From: Cryptomeria japonica
Lineage: Eukaryota; Streptophyta; Pinopsida; Cupressales; Cupressaceae
Assembly (NCBI RefSeq): GCF_030272615.1
Contig: NC_081413.1
Coordinates: 98,271,239 to 98,335,238 of the forward strand
Direction of reading: 5' to 3'
DNA length: 64,000 nt
Made by a program: the position numbers and the translations under genes. The number at the start of each line of letters is the position of its first letter. Position 1 is the stretch's first letter. The notes under the pieces were generated by a model, which saw only the letters and a list, made by a program, of their open reading frames with translations, did no database searches and was not told the origin of the DNA. Below, in pieces: positions 36,031 through 49,458 of the stretch.

Positions 36031-36858
36031 TGTGAGGATCTAGTTATTATTGAGAGGGAGGGTGAATCAGTAATAAGGATAAACTGCACTATTTCACCAA
36101 TCTGCAAAATAATTCACAAAATAGTTCATAACTAGTACCGGTAGCTGATCAAACAATCTCCAAATCAGTTTTACCAAATAATTACCGGTAGCAACTTAAG
36201 AGTTCATCATTAATAAAATATAGTGAAGACATTAAATGAACAACTCAAAAATCCATCCACAATATGAACACAAGGATTTTTCACTTGGAAAACCAGATGG
36301 GAAAAACCACGATGGGAATTAGTACACACAAGATTTGCACTCTTTCAGAATGTGCCTCATTAAGAGCCTAGCTCAGTTAGGAGCTTTGCAACAATGGTCG
36401 GTTAGGAGAAAACCCTGTTAGGAGTCACCCGGTCAAGGGATTTTACAACTTAGCCTTGTTAGGAGCTTTACCTTGTTAGGTGTAACCTTGCTAAGGGATT
36501 TAAACCCAAATTAATGAGCCACCCGATGAAGGGATTTACAAGATCAGGCCTTTTAGGACCTACCCGGTTAAGGGATTTCAATGCTACTATAACTATTAGG
36601 AAACAATAGATCAGATTATCTGATCAATGCACTCTCTGCTTGCTAATATAGATCCACTTTAGCTCCAATCTGCTTCACTCATGCAAACATCACAAATTGG
36701 TTCGGCACACACACACTTCTCTGAACACCAACATAATATACCTTCAAACACTTGACCTAAATAACCTTTACAATTAGGTTAGTTACATAACCCTAGTATT
36801 TTTGAAATTACATAGAGCGTGGAAAAACAGTCCGCTAAAACATATTACAAATCATTAC
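36031..36858 (-). repeat. Element F 3' LTR region, first segment
   Basis: Starts TGTGAGGATCTAG. It matches 54269-55070, including the GTTAGGAG...AAGGGATTT tandem motifs. It is interrupted at CATTAC by element E. Confidence 0.8.
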
Positions 36859-38094
36859 TATTAGACAATTCAATAACCAGAAGACAACTGAGGGGGGGGG
36901 GGGGGGTGAATCAGTTGTCACAGATTACTAGAACATTCAGCAGTTAAAACTATAATGCCAGAACCCAAAACATTAATACCAGAATGCCTAAACTAAATAC
37001 CAGAATATCAGTTAAACCAATTAAGCATAAACAATAATCAGAGAATAAATACCATCCACATGACACCAAGATTTATACGTGGAAAACTTGGTAAAGGGAA
37101 AAACCATGGTGGGAATCCTACCCACGGTCAGATAATACTTTTATAGTAAGTATGTGAATTATAATTGAGGGGTTTGCACTTGTAGGAAGGCCAACAACCT
37201 AGAGCACACCGCTCATCATAAAAGGAGTCTCACTGACTACATAGAAATCCATACTAAAATCTAGAGAAAGGAATGAACTGCAAAGATAGCATCTCCTATG
37301 CCTGTGTATAGTTTTGGTTAAGCTCAATACTGGAGGACTAATTCCTCTTACATAAACCCAGCTCAATCTCCAATGATCGACCAAATCCTTTTCCTGAATG
37401 ATATTACATTATTTGCACATTACATTTTCATATCCCATACCATGATCATGATCTACAATAAGATCTTACATCATATATATACAAACCCTCAACCATAAAA
37501 AATCATGTCGGCCACCAGACAATAAACCAATTACATAATTACAAAACATGTCGGCCTTATAATAAACAAATAATATCCAACCCATAAGACATCCTAGAAA
37601 CACATCGAGAGGTCCAATCCACATGTTACATTAAGTCGGTCCATATCCTAGATCAACTAGGACCCAATATAGGTCTACATGCTAAAGAAATGATCCCAAT
37701 CTACCAAGTCTCAAACATGATCATCATCAACATCTTGAATCCATACCAGAAGCTGCACCAACACCACTTATGCATATAATCAAAGATCTTCATCAAAGCT
37801 CCGTCGGTGAAACCCTCGTCAAAACCACAAACCAAGCTTCCAAGCAAACATGATATCATCCAATCAATAGATCAAAACCAACTAATTGAATATGAACATG
37901 AGTAGCATGAATAAGACAATTCCATAACCAAATCATACCAGAGCATACTGGATCATGATGGATCCAAACCAACCAAAAACCACACAGCCTATCCGGACCA
38001 GAAGGGTACCAGTAAAGCATCCAAAACAACTAGTGTTGACATCAATGACAAAACATCAATGCAACACATAGTCAATTCCTCTAAATGGCCAACA
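36859..38094 (-). repeat. Element E 3' LTR
   Basis: About 1236 bp. Its degraded end reads TATTAGACAATTCAATAACC against TGTTATACAATTCAAATAAC in the 5' LTR. It contains a G run at 36892-36907 and ends GGCCAACA. Confidence 0.87.
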
Positions 38095-38110
38095 ATATCC
38101 CCCTTTGGCA
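38095..38110 (-). other. Polypurine tract of element E
   Basis: On the minus strand TGCCAAAGGGGGATAT, directly before the 3' LTR. Confidence 0.75.
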
Positions 38111-38546
38111 TTGATGGAAACACTAGATGTGAAAAATATCTAAGTATCAAGAAATGCAAAACAAGTCTCCCCCAATGGAAGACAACCAATAATCTCCCAC
38201 ATAAAGATATAGCAATGAATTTTTGAAATAAAGACCAAACTCCCCCTATGAATGATATCTATGTAAAGCTTTGTTTTTCATAAGTATCTCTCCCCCTAAT
38301 ATATACATCTCCCTAAGTTTTTCACATCAATATCTCTCCCCCTTTGACATGAATCCCAGAAATCTCACATAAATATCAAAGCAAAAACATAAACCACTGA
38401 AACACAAAGCTAACTACTCCCCCTGAGCAGTGGCATCCACACATCAGTATTGAAATGAATAATATCTCTGATAATGCATACCAAATTGATGCTAAAAGGA
38501 ATCAATCAGTTCTCTGCCAAAGGGACAAAAACCCCTAACCTATCTC

Positions 38547-41500
38547 TTAGATACTCAAATGATTCTTTAGGTAAAAAGGTTTAGTGAAAATATTTGCAAT
38601 CTTCTCTTTAGTGTTTACATAAACCAGTCTAACTTCATTTTCTTCCACCTTCTCCTTCAAAAAGTTATACTTGATAGATATATGCTTTGTCTTAGAATGA
38701 AATACTGGATTCTTTGATATGTCATTAGCAGCAGAGTTATCACAGTGAATAACTACCGGTCCAGTGCAGTACACTTTGATATCCTTCAACATTTTCTTTA
38801 TCCATAGAACTCGTGTACAATTAGTAGAAGAAACAACACACTTAGCTTCAACATTAGATAAAGAAGTACATGATTGCTTCTTGCTGATCCACTTAACCAA
38901 CTTCTTTCCAAGAAAGAAATCTCCACCGAAAGTACTTTTCCGGTCATCAGCATCTCCAACCCAATCAACATCTGTATATGCACATAAAGTAAAGTCATCA
39001 TCCTTAGGGTACCACAAACCATATTCAGATGTACCTTGCAAGTACCTAAAAATCCTTTTCATTGCACTCTCATGATTTTCTCTAGGATCACTCTGAAATC
39101 TAGATGCAATACAAACAACAATTCCCTAGCATACTTAGTTTGACAAATGAAAATACCTTTGTTAGTTTGAGTAATTTGCAAACCTAAGAAAAATTTCATT
39201 TCCCCAATCATAAACATTTCAAATTATTTCTCCACATTCTTAGAAAATTCCATGCACAACTTATCTTCACCTCCAAAAATAATATCATCAACAAATACTT
39301 TAATACTTAGTATATCATCATCAATGATCTTATAATATAAATTACTATCAACATTGCCCTTAGTAAAACCAAGCTTCAAAATATATTTAGCCAACCTTGC
39401 ATATGAAGCTCTAGGTGCCTGTTTCAATCCATATAAAGCTTTCCTTAATCTCCAAACCATGTTTGTATCATCTGAAAGTGAAAAACCATCAGGTTGCTCA
39501 ATATAAACTTCCTCATCAAGATCCCCATTCAAAAATGCACACTTAACATCCATCTAATGAACCTTGTAGTTTTCATGGGCAACATAGGCAAGAAATAATC
39601 TTACAACTTCAATCCTAGCTACAGGTGCAAAATTCTCTCCATAATCAATTTCTTCCTTTTGATAATATCCTTTACAAACCAATCTAGCCTTATTCCTTAC
39701 AACTTGACCATCCTCATTCAATTTATTCTTAAAAACCCATTTAGTTCAAATAACATTCTTATTTTTAGGCCAGGGAACTAAAGTCCATGTATTATTCTTC
39801 TTCAATAGATTTCAACCAACATTCATCCTTACATGCTTCAATTACTGATACCGGTTCAACTTGAGAAATTAAACATACCTCATTAGTTGTTAGTCTTCTT
39901 CTTGTAATCACTCCATTGTTCTTATCTTCAATGATTTGATATTTTGAATGATTCAATCTCACATACCTAGGAGTCTTCTGACTCCCCGTTCCTCTTCTTA
40001 ATTCTTCAATTACTGTTGAGTTTTCTGATACTGCCAGAGTAACTGGTTCAACACTCTGTTATAGTAAAGGTGCTACTGGTTCAAATATAATCATTTCCAC
40101 CACAATTTCTTGCTCATAAACTCTGATTTGACTTCTATTCAGCTCATCCACCTTGACATTAGAACTCTCCACAATTCTCTACAATCTCTTGTTATTAAAT
40201 CTATATGCCTTCATCACATCTAGGATCAAATTTGCCAATGATATCATCTCTCCTGATATAGCATTTACTACCAAAGATTCTAAAATACTTAAACGTAGGT
40301 GTCTTACCAGTTTCTCCTTTGATATGTACTCTATTGAATGTATAAACCGTTGTGCTCATTGTTTCTCTCCAGTAGATATGAGGTAGACTAGCTTCCATCA
40401 TCTTTGTTCTAGCAGCATCCAAGATAGTTTTGTTCTTCCTTTCCACAACTCCATTCTACTGAGGTGCCCAGGGAGTAGAAAATTGTCTCGTTATACCATG
40501 CTTCTCACAAAAGTCATTAAACTCACTGGATGTGAATTCTCCACCATGATCTGACCTCAAACATTTAATCTTCAATCCTGTCTCAGTTTCTACTTTAGCC
40601 TTACAGATTTTAAAATTTTCAAAAGCCTCAGATTTCTCCCTTAGAAAAGTAACCAACATCATTCTAGAATAATCATCAATGATTAGCATAAAATATCTAT
40701 CACCTTGAAAATTTTTAACTCTAGTAGGGCCACACAAATTAGAATGAATAAGATCAAGAACATCATTAGATTTATCTTGTATACTCTTAAAAGAGGTTCT
40801 GACCTATTTACCCATTTGACATTATTTACATACTGGATTATAGGGCTTCACAATATTAGGTATATCTCTAATTGCCTTAGTTAAATTGATCTTTATAATG
40901 CAATCAAAATTCACATGACAGCCTTTTATGCCATAGCCAACTCTCATCAATTTGTGCAATCAAACATGTCTTCTCACCAGAATTCAAATGAAATATATTA
41001 CCTTTTGTCTATGTACCAATTGCAATCTCCAAACTAGATCTGTTAATGATTTTGCATTTTCCACCCTTGAACTGTAATTGAAATCCCGTATCCACCAATT
41101 GTCCTACACTTAAAATATTATGCTTCAAACCTTCAACAAAATAAACATTATTAGTATTGTTCTTACCATCCAATGATATAGTTCCTTTTCCTTTGATTGT
41201 ACATGTTTTGTCATCGCTAAATCTAATAAGACCACCATCAAATTCTTGCAAAGATAGAAACTTCCCTTTATCTCCAGTCATATGATGTGAACATCCACTG
41301 TTAATTACCCATTCATCCTTGTCTTCAATTTTAGCAGCAAGTTCCTTCTCTTCAGGTACATTTTCTTCCAATGCCAGAACATCTTCCTTGATAGCCAAGA
41401 ACACCCATTCCTTCCCATTGTCGAAACCACTAGCAGAGTCTTTTGTCGGTTCATCATCAGAGTCAATAATACCTTCCTCATCCGCTATGTAGCATGACTT

Positions 41501-42481
41501 GTCTCTATTTTTATTGTACTTGTTCTAATATCCAAGGTTAGGCTCAAAAGATCTTCTCACTCTTTCTTCAAATCTTGAATTCCTTTGAGGATATCTAGAT
41601 GCAAAATGACCAATCTTATTACATGCAAAACATTTAAAAGGTGCTTTTCCTTCATACTTACTTCTTACCTGTCCTTTAGGTACTCTTCTAGCAAGTAGTT
41701 CTTTAAGTTAATCAAACTCATCATCTTCTCTCTTCATATCATCCAATTCCTTTACATATTAAGCTTTCCAATCTTGCTTACTGGTTGATGATGCAGATGC
41801 ATGAAAAGAAGTTTTAGACTTCACAGCCCCAGAAGGTCCAAATTTTTCAAGCTCAAAAGCAAATAATTTCCAAACCAAGGTATATTTGTTGACAGAAGTA
41901 TTAGTCATTGTTTTTAATTCATTAATTGCAGTAGCCTTCATCTTGTAAGCTAGTGTTAGGGCTCTCAGAACTTTAGAAATAATTTCAGCTTCACTCAGAG
42001 TTCCACCACAACATTGAATTCACATAACAAACTCATTTACCCTTTCCATGAATGCAGTAATCCTTTCATCTTCTTCCATCTTTAGGTTTTCATATCTCAC
42101 CCGGTAACCATCAAGTTTAGAAATCTTCACAATAGGTTCACCTTCATTAAGAGTCTCCAACTTATCCCATATAGCCTTTCCAGATGATTTGTCAGTTAAT
42201 CCCATTATTTGTTGATCAAAAAGTGCACACAGGAGGGCTTCTCTTTCTTTACAATCATTCTCAATCTCCTTATCCAAGTTTGTTCGAGGAGGATTTCTAG
42301 ATACTGGATTATGAGGTGTAACACCATTCTATGTGATCTCTCAAATTTCTATGTCGAGACATTTCAAATGAGTCTCCATCCAAATTTTCCATACTATGTA
42401 ATTTGTTCCATCAAGCCTAGGAATATCTCTCCAAAAGATAGCTCTAGATGAACTAGACGAACTTGAACTGTTAGTCGCCAT
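38547..42481 (-). pseudogene. Element E gag-pol polyprotein, broken
   Basis: Copia polyprotein with an ATG at 42481. Gag (LDGTNYIVWKIWM, then 42277-42020) is followed by a knuckle near 41645-41585, CFACNKIGHFASRY, in which the last Cys has become Tyr. The protease site reads WVINSGCSHHMTG near 41310, so the catalytic Asp is Asn. Integrase covers about 40740-40200 (IDDYSRM, RSDHGGEF, ERKNKTI). RT spans about 39760-39220, with YGLKQAPRA and catalytic FVDD at about 39275-39290. RNase H (39062-38547) reads DVDWVGDADDRKST and ends KTKHISIKYNF. Many stops and frameshifts separate the pieces. The lost protease Asp and Cys changes are both G-to-A. Confidence 0.9.
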
Positions 42482-42525
42482 AGGATCTTCCTCAAGTGGT
42501 TAAGCTTTCTGCGGAGAGATCTAGA

Positions 42526-42537
42526 GCTCTGATACTA
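42526..42537 (-). other. Primer-binding site of element E
   Basis: On the minus strand TAGTATCAGAGC, the iMet primer site with one G-to-A change. Confidence 0.85.
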
Positions 42538-42539
42538 AT

Positions 42540-43760
42540 TGTTATACAATTCAAATAACTAGAAGACAACTGAGAGGGGGGAGGGTGAATCAGTTGTCAT
42601 AGATTACTAGAAAATTTAATAATTAAAACTATAATACCAGAACCAAAAACATTAATACCATAATTCTTAAACCAAATATCGGAATAGAAGTTAAAACAAT
42701 TGAGCATAAACAATAATCAGAGAATAAATACCATCCACATAACACAAATATTTATACATGGAAAACCCGATAAAGGGAGAAACCATGGTGGGAAGCCTAC
42801 CCACAATCAGATAATACTTCTGCAGTAAGTATGTGAATTACAATTGAGGGACCTACACTTCTAGGAAGACCAACAACCTAGAGCACATGTCTCATCACAA
42901 AAGGAGTCTCACTGACTACATAGAAATCCAGACTACAATCTGGAGAAAGGAATGAACTCCAAAGATAGCATTTCCTATCCCTGAGTACAATTTTAGTTAA
43001 GCTCAATACTGGAGGACTAAATCCTCTTACATAAACCCAACTCGATCTCCAATGATTGAAAAAATCCTCTTCCTAAATGATATTACATTATTTGCACATT
43101 GCATTTTCATATCCCATACCATGACCATGATCTACAATGATATCTTACATCATATATATACAAACCCTCAACCATAAATAATCAGATCAACCACCAGACA
43201 ATAAACCAATTACATAATTACAAAACATGTCATCCTTAGACCAAAGAAATAATATCCAAACCATAAGACATCCCAGAAACACATCAAGAGGTCCAATCCA
43301 TATGTTACATTAAGTCGGTCCATAACCTAGATCAACCGAGACCTAATATAGGTCCACACGCTAAAACAATTATCTCAATCTTCCAAGTCACGAACATGAT
43401 CACCATCAGCATCTTGAATCCATACCAAAAGCTACACCAACACCACTTATGCATATCATCAAAAATCTGCTGGTGAAACCCTCACCGGAACCACAAACCA
43501 AGCTTCCAAGCAAACAAGATACCATCTGATCACCAAATCAAAATCAATTGACTGAATATGAACATGATTAGCATGAATAAGCCAATTCCATAACCAAATC
43601 ATACTGAAGCATACCAGATCATGCAGGATCCAAACTAACCAGAAACCACACAACCTACTGGGACCAGAATGGTGTTGGTAAAGCATCCAAAATAGCTAGT
43701 GTTGACATCAATGAAAAAACATCAATGCAACACATAATTAATTCCTCTAAATGGCCAACA
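42540..43760 (-). repeat. Element E 5' LTR
   Basis: 1221 bp from TGTTATACAATTC to GGCCAACA, homologous to 36859-38094 throughout. Confidence 0.88.
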
Positions 43761-44884
43761 AGTTTTAAGACAATTACAACTATTGGATGATCATAACTCA
43801 TCACCACACATCAATCTGATAAGCTTTCAAACCCTTAGCACATTTTTCTAAACACTTTGCTACTTTCCAAGAAATTCGCTCCTTGTTCGTGCCAAAAAAG
43901 CATCTTATCTCTTCACACGGAGTCTGCCACATCATCATCAACTTGTGAACATGAAAATAATCATCTCCAAATCATAAAACATGACCAGTCATAATATCTT
44001 GATACTGGTTCTTAAACCCTAGCTAAATATACAACAATCAATTACAAACATGACTTATGGTTCTCCAAACATGATGTGGTTCATGTCATAGACTCATTAT
44101 GACATCATAAGAACACATTCCAAACCACAACACCTAACTCAACAAAGATCACAACTGCAACCATCTCCTTCTCTATTCTTCCTTACCAATTCACTGTCAC
44201 TTGGCAGTTTTTCTTTCCAACTCAATTCATTTCAATCTATTATCAGTTAGAATTAACCAGTAGACTTAGATGACATACCAAGCATAAACAAACATGGGAA
44301 AATATGGTTATCATCAATGACCACAAATAACTGATCATCAAGCATCATATCATAATTATATCATCACCAACAATCCTTTACCGGTACACCATCATCTCCA
44401 TCAATTATTCCAACATGCCAATAGGCTTTTGGGGAAGGGATATTTTGAAAATATTCTATAGAGAGAGAGAGGTTTAGAAACTAGAAGTTCTAGAAACATG
44501 GAAATTGCCACAAGGGTTGTAAGGTAGTCTATTGAAAAGGCCATTAAGGTCAAGGATACACAAACTAAACAATAAAAGAAATAGTTATTAGAGTCACAAA
44601 CACAACTAGTCTAGGTTAGAATATCAATTGGCATCATCAAAGAGCCAAATGGTCACTAAGAAGGACATTAAAAAATATTGAACAAATAAGAAAAGGACAT
44701 CAATACTTTAGTTGCTCAAGAACAAGCAGATATGTTTTTCACAACCAAAGAAATTGGGCCCAATATATGAACACTCAAGACTGTGATATGACTAAGTTGT
44801 AGAATCAAAAAGATAACTAAAAACAAACCATGACTGGGATAGTAGGAAAATAATATGTCCTTGAGGGAAAGTAATAATTATAAA
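43761..44884 (-). repeat. Element F 3' LTR region, second segment
   Basis: Resumes at AGTTTTAAGAC and matches about 55074-56225. A candidate LTR edge is CCAACA near 44415, but homology continues to 44884. Confidence 0.78.
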
Positions 44885-44885
44885 A

Positions 44886-45003
44886 TTCCACCTTCCAATT
44901 GTTGGACCTAATAATAATAGAGAAATAATATTCCACCTTCCAACTATTGGACCTAATAATAATAATAGAGAAATAATATTCCACCTTCCAGTTGTTGGAC
45001 CTA
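44886..45003. repeat. 45/48-bp tandem repeat at the F junction
   Basis: Two and a half copies of TTCCACCTTCCAATTGTTGG followed by ACCTAATAATAATAGAGAAATAATA. It sits exactly between the F LTR region and the broken RT, where RT C-terminus and RNase H are missing. Confidence 0.88.
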
Positions 45004-45708
45004 CAAACCAATGAAATTTTTTATCTCACCTTTCAGAGACATCTCAAACTCTTCCTTCATCTCATATGCAAAATTCATACACATATCATCACTTCCTCCA
45101 AATATGATGTCATCCACAAATACTTCTGCAATCAACATCTTGTCTCCTTCAATCATCAAATAAATATTGTTGTTTTCACTGGTTCTTTGGAATCCTATCT
45201 TTATCATATGTACATGAAGTCTTTCAAACCATTCCCTCGGTGCTTGCTTCAATCCATATAATGCCTTGTGTAGTTTTCATACCATAGCCTTATCTTCTGA
45301 AAAAAAAACCCATCCGGTTGATCAATATGCACCTCTTCTTCAAGAATACCATTCAGCAATATTGACTTAACATCCATTTGATAAACTTTGAAACCTTTAA
45401 AAGCTTCAAACACAAGTAGCATTCTAAAACCTTCAATCCTAGCAATCGGTGCAAAGGTCTCTCCATAATCTTCACCTTATTCTTGTGCATACCCTTTGCA
45501 TACTAGTCTTTCTTTGTATCTAACAACTTCTCCATCTTCATTCAACTTGTTTATAAATACCCACTTTGTACCAATTACATTTTTATCATCAAGTATAGGA
45601 ACAAGTGACCTGGTGTTGTTTTTCTCAATCTAATCAAGTTCTTCATTCATTTCTTTTAACTAGTCATCATCCTTAAGAGCTTCTCTAACTATCTTTGGTT
45701 CAACTGTA
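45004..45708 (-). pseudogene. Element F reverse transcriptase, truncated
   Basis: Copia RT reading from [19 protein letters not shown] near 45560 through YQMDVKSILLNGILEEEVH and YGLKQAPRE (45252). It ends with catalytic FVDDIIFGG at about 45100-45126 and stops at KGEIKNFIGL (45001). The remaining RT, connection and RNase H segments are absent, replaced by the tandem repeat to the left. Stops occur, for example after CKGYAQE. It joins 46632 across the solo LTR. Confidence 0.85.
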
Positions 45709-45713
45709 CAAAT

Positions 45714-46626
45714 TGTTGGAAACCAATAACACTAAGAGGGGTGGGGAGGTGAATTAGTGTTATACAAGAAAAGTAAATTTTAGCCTTATTAAAACATGCA
45801 TACACCGATATATATATAGAATTAAAAGAATTAAAGAAACCAATAAGCCAAACACACAAATGAGAATCACAACACATAAATTTATACGTGGAAAACCTCA
45901 AAGAGGAAAAACCATGGTGGGATTTGTGACCCATAATACCAATCCACTGACCATATGAAGAGATATTACAAAATATGAGGGGCCTGCACTTGCAGGAAGG
46001 ATTATAGCGTAGAGTAAACTACTCAATCACAATAGGAGCCTCACTGACTATATAAAATTTCCAGACTACAATCCAAAGAAGTGAGAACTGCTAAGATATT
46101 ATCTTCTAAGATAGAATACAGTTCCAGTTTAAGCTCTATCTATTTTGGTTTGAATCTCCAAACCCTTTACCAAAATAACCCTTACAATTATTTCCTCACA
46201 TATATAATTTCTCTGAATAATTTCACATCATATTACATTCACATATCCATCACCACATCCTTTATTATATAAATGATCTATTCCTAACTAACCTATATAC
46301 CCTATACAACTTTTTATGCCTTGTGTCGGCTTACAAAGATATATACAATATCATATTACATGTCGGCTAGACAAAATAAATTTAAAACAAATTGTCTATG
46401 CCGGATCCAAGATATGTCGACCTCCAATACCGATAACCTTTACTATACCATTTCGGCCTGCATTGTCGATGACCAAAGAAATCTTCTATCCTACCGATGC
46501 TAGTGTAGAATATGTGAAGTGTCTATCGGTACACCATAGAATCAAAACATGAAGCCGGGACACAAAATCATGTTGCCATCAATGACAACATAGTGAAACC
46601 AACCAATAGAGTGTCAATTGCCAACA
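45714..46626 (-). mobile_element. Solo LTR, element-A-like family
   Basis: 913 bp from TGTTGGAAACC to GCCAACA, flanked by CAAAT (45709-45713) and TAAAT (46627-46631), 4 of 5 identical. Its sequence resembles the element A LTR (GGGATTTGTGACCCA, CTTGCAGGAAGG, GTCAATTGCCAACA) but is a distinct family. No internal region is present. Confidence 0.82.
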
Positions 46627-46631
46627 TAAAT

Positions 46632-48977
46632 CAGACAAGAGCTTTCTCTGATTTTTCTTCTAGTCTGCACTCCAACATTCTTGTCACCTATGATTTAGTC
46701 TTCAGAATGATTTAACCTTAAATATATAGGACAGTGCAATAAACTCTTCTTGTTCTTCATCTTCTTCATCTTCTATCAATTGAGCCTCTTCCACTGCACT
46801 GTTCTGCTCAACATCTTTCTGCACTTCCGATTCAATAAACACAAGTTTTTGTTCATCATCTATTGGATCAGATTTATTGGTATCATCAAATTTATCAAGA
46901 TATTTATCAACTTTAACATTCGTACGCTCCACTGTACTCTTTTTCCTTTTGTTGTAACACTTGAAAGCTTTTCTCTTGGTGGATTAGCCAAGGAATGTAC
47001 GTTCATCACTCTTAGCATCAAATTTACCAGTATAATCATCTCTTTTTATGAAACATTTGATGTCAAAAACTTTGAAGTAATTGACATTAGGAGTTTTACC
47101 ATACCATAGCTCATAAGGTATTTTATCATTACCTTTCTTCACCAGTACCCAGTTCAATGTGTAAAAAACAATGATGACTGCTTCTCTCCAAAACATCTTT
47201 GGTACATCTCCATGTATCAACATAGTCCTAGTTGCTTCAATAATGGTTATGTTTCTCCTTTCTACAATTCCATTTTGTTGTGTTGTCCTTGGAGCAGATA
47301 ACTGCCTCTTTATTTCATTTTCATCACAATATCTTACAAACTCATCTAATGTAAACTCTCCACCCTGGTCAGATTTCAAGCACTTAAGATTCTTACCAGA
47401 TTCCTTTTCTACTAAGGCTTTGAAAGCCTTGAATTTGCTAAAATCTTCTTACTTTTCCTTCAGAAAAGTAACCCACATCATCCTTGAAAAATCATTAGTA
47501 AACAACATGAAATACTTATCACCATAAAAACTTCTAGTCCTCATAGGACCACACAAGTCAGTGTGCACCAAATCAAGAATATGCTCAGAAGAAAAAGATT
47601 TACTCTTAAATGAAGATGTAGTTATCTTGCCCAACTGACATTCTTTACACAACACATTGTCTGGTTTAACAAGCTGAGGCATACCTCTCGCCATACTAGA
47701 TTTCCTGACCTTAACCATATTATCAAAGTTTATATGACAAAACCTTCTATACCATAACTAACTATCTTCAACCTTAGCAACCAAACTACTATTTACATTA
47801 GCTTTCAGATGGAAAAGATTACCTTTAGTTTGTTTTCTAGTAGCAATTAATTCTCCTTTGCATCCTAAGATCATGCACACTCCACTTTTAAACTCAAGAT
47901 GATAGCCTTTGCCACTCAACTGACCAACACTCAACAAATTTTGTTTTAAACCTTCAACCCAATGTACATCATCAACATTTCTTGTACCATTCAAAGAGAT
48001 AGAACCTTTACATTTAACCATAAAAGGTGAATTGTTTCCAAATCTTACCAAACTGCCATCAAATTCTTCAAGAGAAAGAAACTTGTTCTTATCACCGGTC
48101 ATGTGGTGAGACCAACCACTATCAATAATCCATTCATCACTATTGTCAATATGAGATACTAAAGCCTTCTTATCAGACAGATCTTCTTTAACAACAATAA
48201 AGACAATCTCCTCATTGTCTTCATCCTTAGATTCTTCATCAGTGACTCCTTAATCAACTACAACATAGCACTGTTAATTTTTTTCCTTTTGATCACTATT
48301 AGGACAATTTGTAGCTATATGTCCTATCTTGTTGCAAGAGAAACATTTTAGAGGTAGCTTACCTTTATACTTACCAGTGCCTCTAAGAAGTCTTTTAGCC
48401 AATAGAGCTTCAAATTCCATCAAATTACCTTCATCATCCACCTCAGCTTTACTACCGCCATGATTACTTGACCTGCATTCATGACTATGACAAACATCTT
48501 TCCCTTTTCTCACCAATACACTAGATATAGATGCTTTAAAAGCTTATTTTGTCTAAGGTACACTATTATGAAAACTATTTAACTCAAAAGTTGTGAGCTT
48601 ACCAATCAAAGTATCAACAATAACCTCATCCTTAGTAACTAACCTCAACTCTTGAATAGAAGACACTCTAATGGCATAGACAGGAAATAGGGTTCTAAGC
48701 ATCTTACTCACAATAGTGTCTTCCTCTATAGTACCACCAATACTTTTAATTCCACCGACAACCTCTTTAATCTTCTATCCATACTGAGTAATGTTTTCTC
48801 CTGCCATCATTCTCATATTATCAAACTTTTCTCTAAGACTCTCTTCTTTAGCCTTTTGAACATGCTTGTCACCACCATAGATTAGTTCTAATTTCTCCCA
48901 AACTTCAAAAGAAGTCTCTAAACCATGGACATCAATATATTCAGTATCAGACAGTGAACATACTATGGCTTCTAGTG
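46632..48977 (-). pseudogene. Element F gag C-terminus, protease and integrase
   Basis: Continues gag after element G (YIDVHGLETSFEVWEKLELI near 48930). A knuckle CFSCNKIGHIATNC lies at about 48345-48300. Protease reads WIIDSGWSHHMTG near 48130-48090, with the Asp kept. The GAG-pre-integrase segment CKECQLGK is followed by integrase with HTDLCGP, KSDQGGEF (47379 region) and NGIVERRN, so the D, D and E residues are all present. An acidic linker (46932-46702, EDEEDEEQEEF) leads to RT. Stops at about 48100, 47450 and 46985 break the frame. Less damage to active sites is seen than in element E. Confidence 0.87.
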
Positions 48978-48982
48978 GTTGA
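48978..48982. repeat. Element G target-site duplication, left
   Basis: GTTGA, identical to 54014-54018. Confidence 0.9.
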
Positions 48983-49456
48983 TGTTGAAATGTGGCGACT
49001 GATTAGCAAAGTACTGTACACTCAGCACGTATCCTTGTCGGAGTCTGGGCCCAGGCCGGGGCCTTGGGCGGGGGTTTGGGGGCAGCAGCCCCCAAAGCGG
49101 GCGAAGCCTGCTACGGGGGTTTGGGGGCGGTAGCCCCAAGAAATTTTTTTTTGCCATTTTTGTTGATGAAAACGGACATTGTAATAAAACCCTAAAAAGG
49201 CCGACTTTGTTTGTTGCCCTAAAAATGCATGTTATAAGCGACTGGGATGCTTAAGGCATTGTAATGTGGATGTACTATTTTTGCTGGATAATAAGAAAGA
49301 TTGGACGGTTGTGTATGGTGGACATAACCCATTTTGGGTGAACCATGTTAAATATCTGTGTTATCTGTGTCCTATTTTATTTCTTTATCTTTTGTATTTA
49401 AATCTACTTATAATTGTTAGTTCATATTTGCTTCGGATCTGCTTGAAACCCTAACA
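48983..49456 (+). repeat. Element G 5' LTR
   Basis: TGTTGAAATGTGG...CCCTAACA. It contains a GC-rich inverted-repeat block at about 49050-49140 (GGGGGCAGCAGCCCCC and GGGGGCGGTAGCCCC), then T9 and TATTTTATTTC before the end. Confidence 0.95.
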
Positions 49457-49458
49457 AT

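Larger units (their letters stand above)
36859..43760 (-). mobile_element. Copia element E
   Basis: Minus-strand Ty1/copia element with 5' LTR 42540-43760, primer site 42526-42537, gag-pol 42481-38547, purine tract 38095-38110 and 3' LTR 36859-38094. All domains are present in copia order: Gag, knuckle, protease, integrase, RT, RNase H. It is inserted in the LTR of element F, since the sequences either side are adjacent in the other F copy. No clear 5-bp duplication is seen: the left flank is ATTAC and the right AGTTT. Confidence 0.9.

Noticed and set aside
36892-36907. G-run as a possible quadruplex element
   Set aside because: It is a single homopolymer run that is interrupted in the other E LTR (GAGAGGGGGGAGGG), so more likely slippage than a conserved structure.
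48972-49157. Pro/Arg-rich minus-strand ORF
   Set aside because: It is a reading of the GC-rich hairpin island in the element G 5' LTR.
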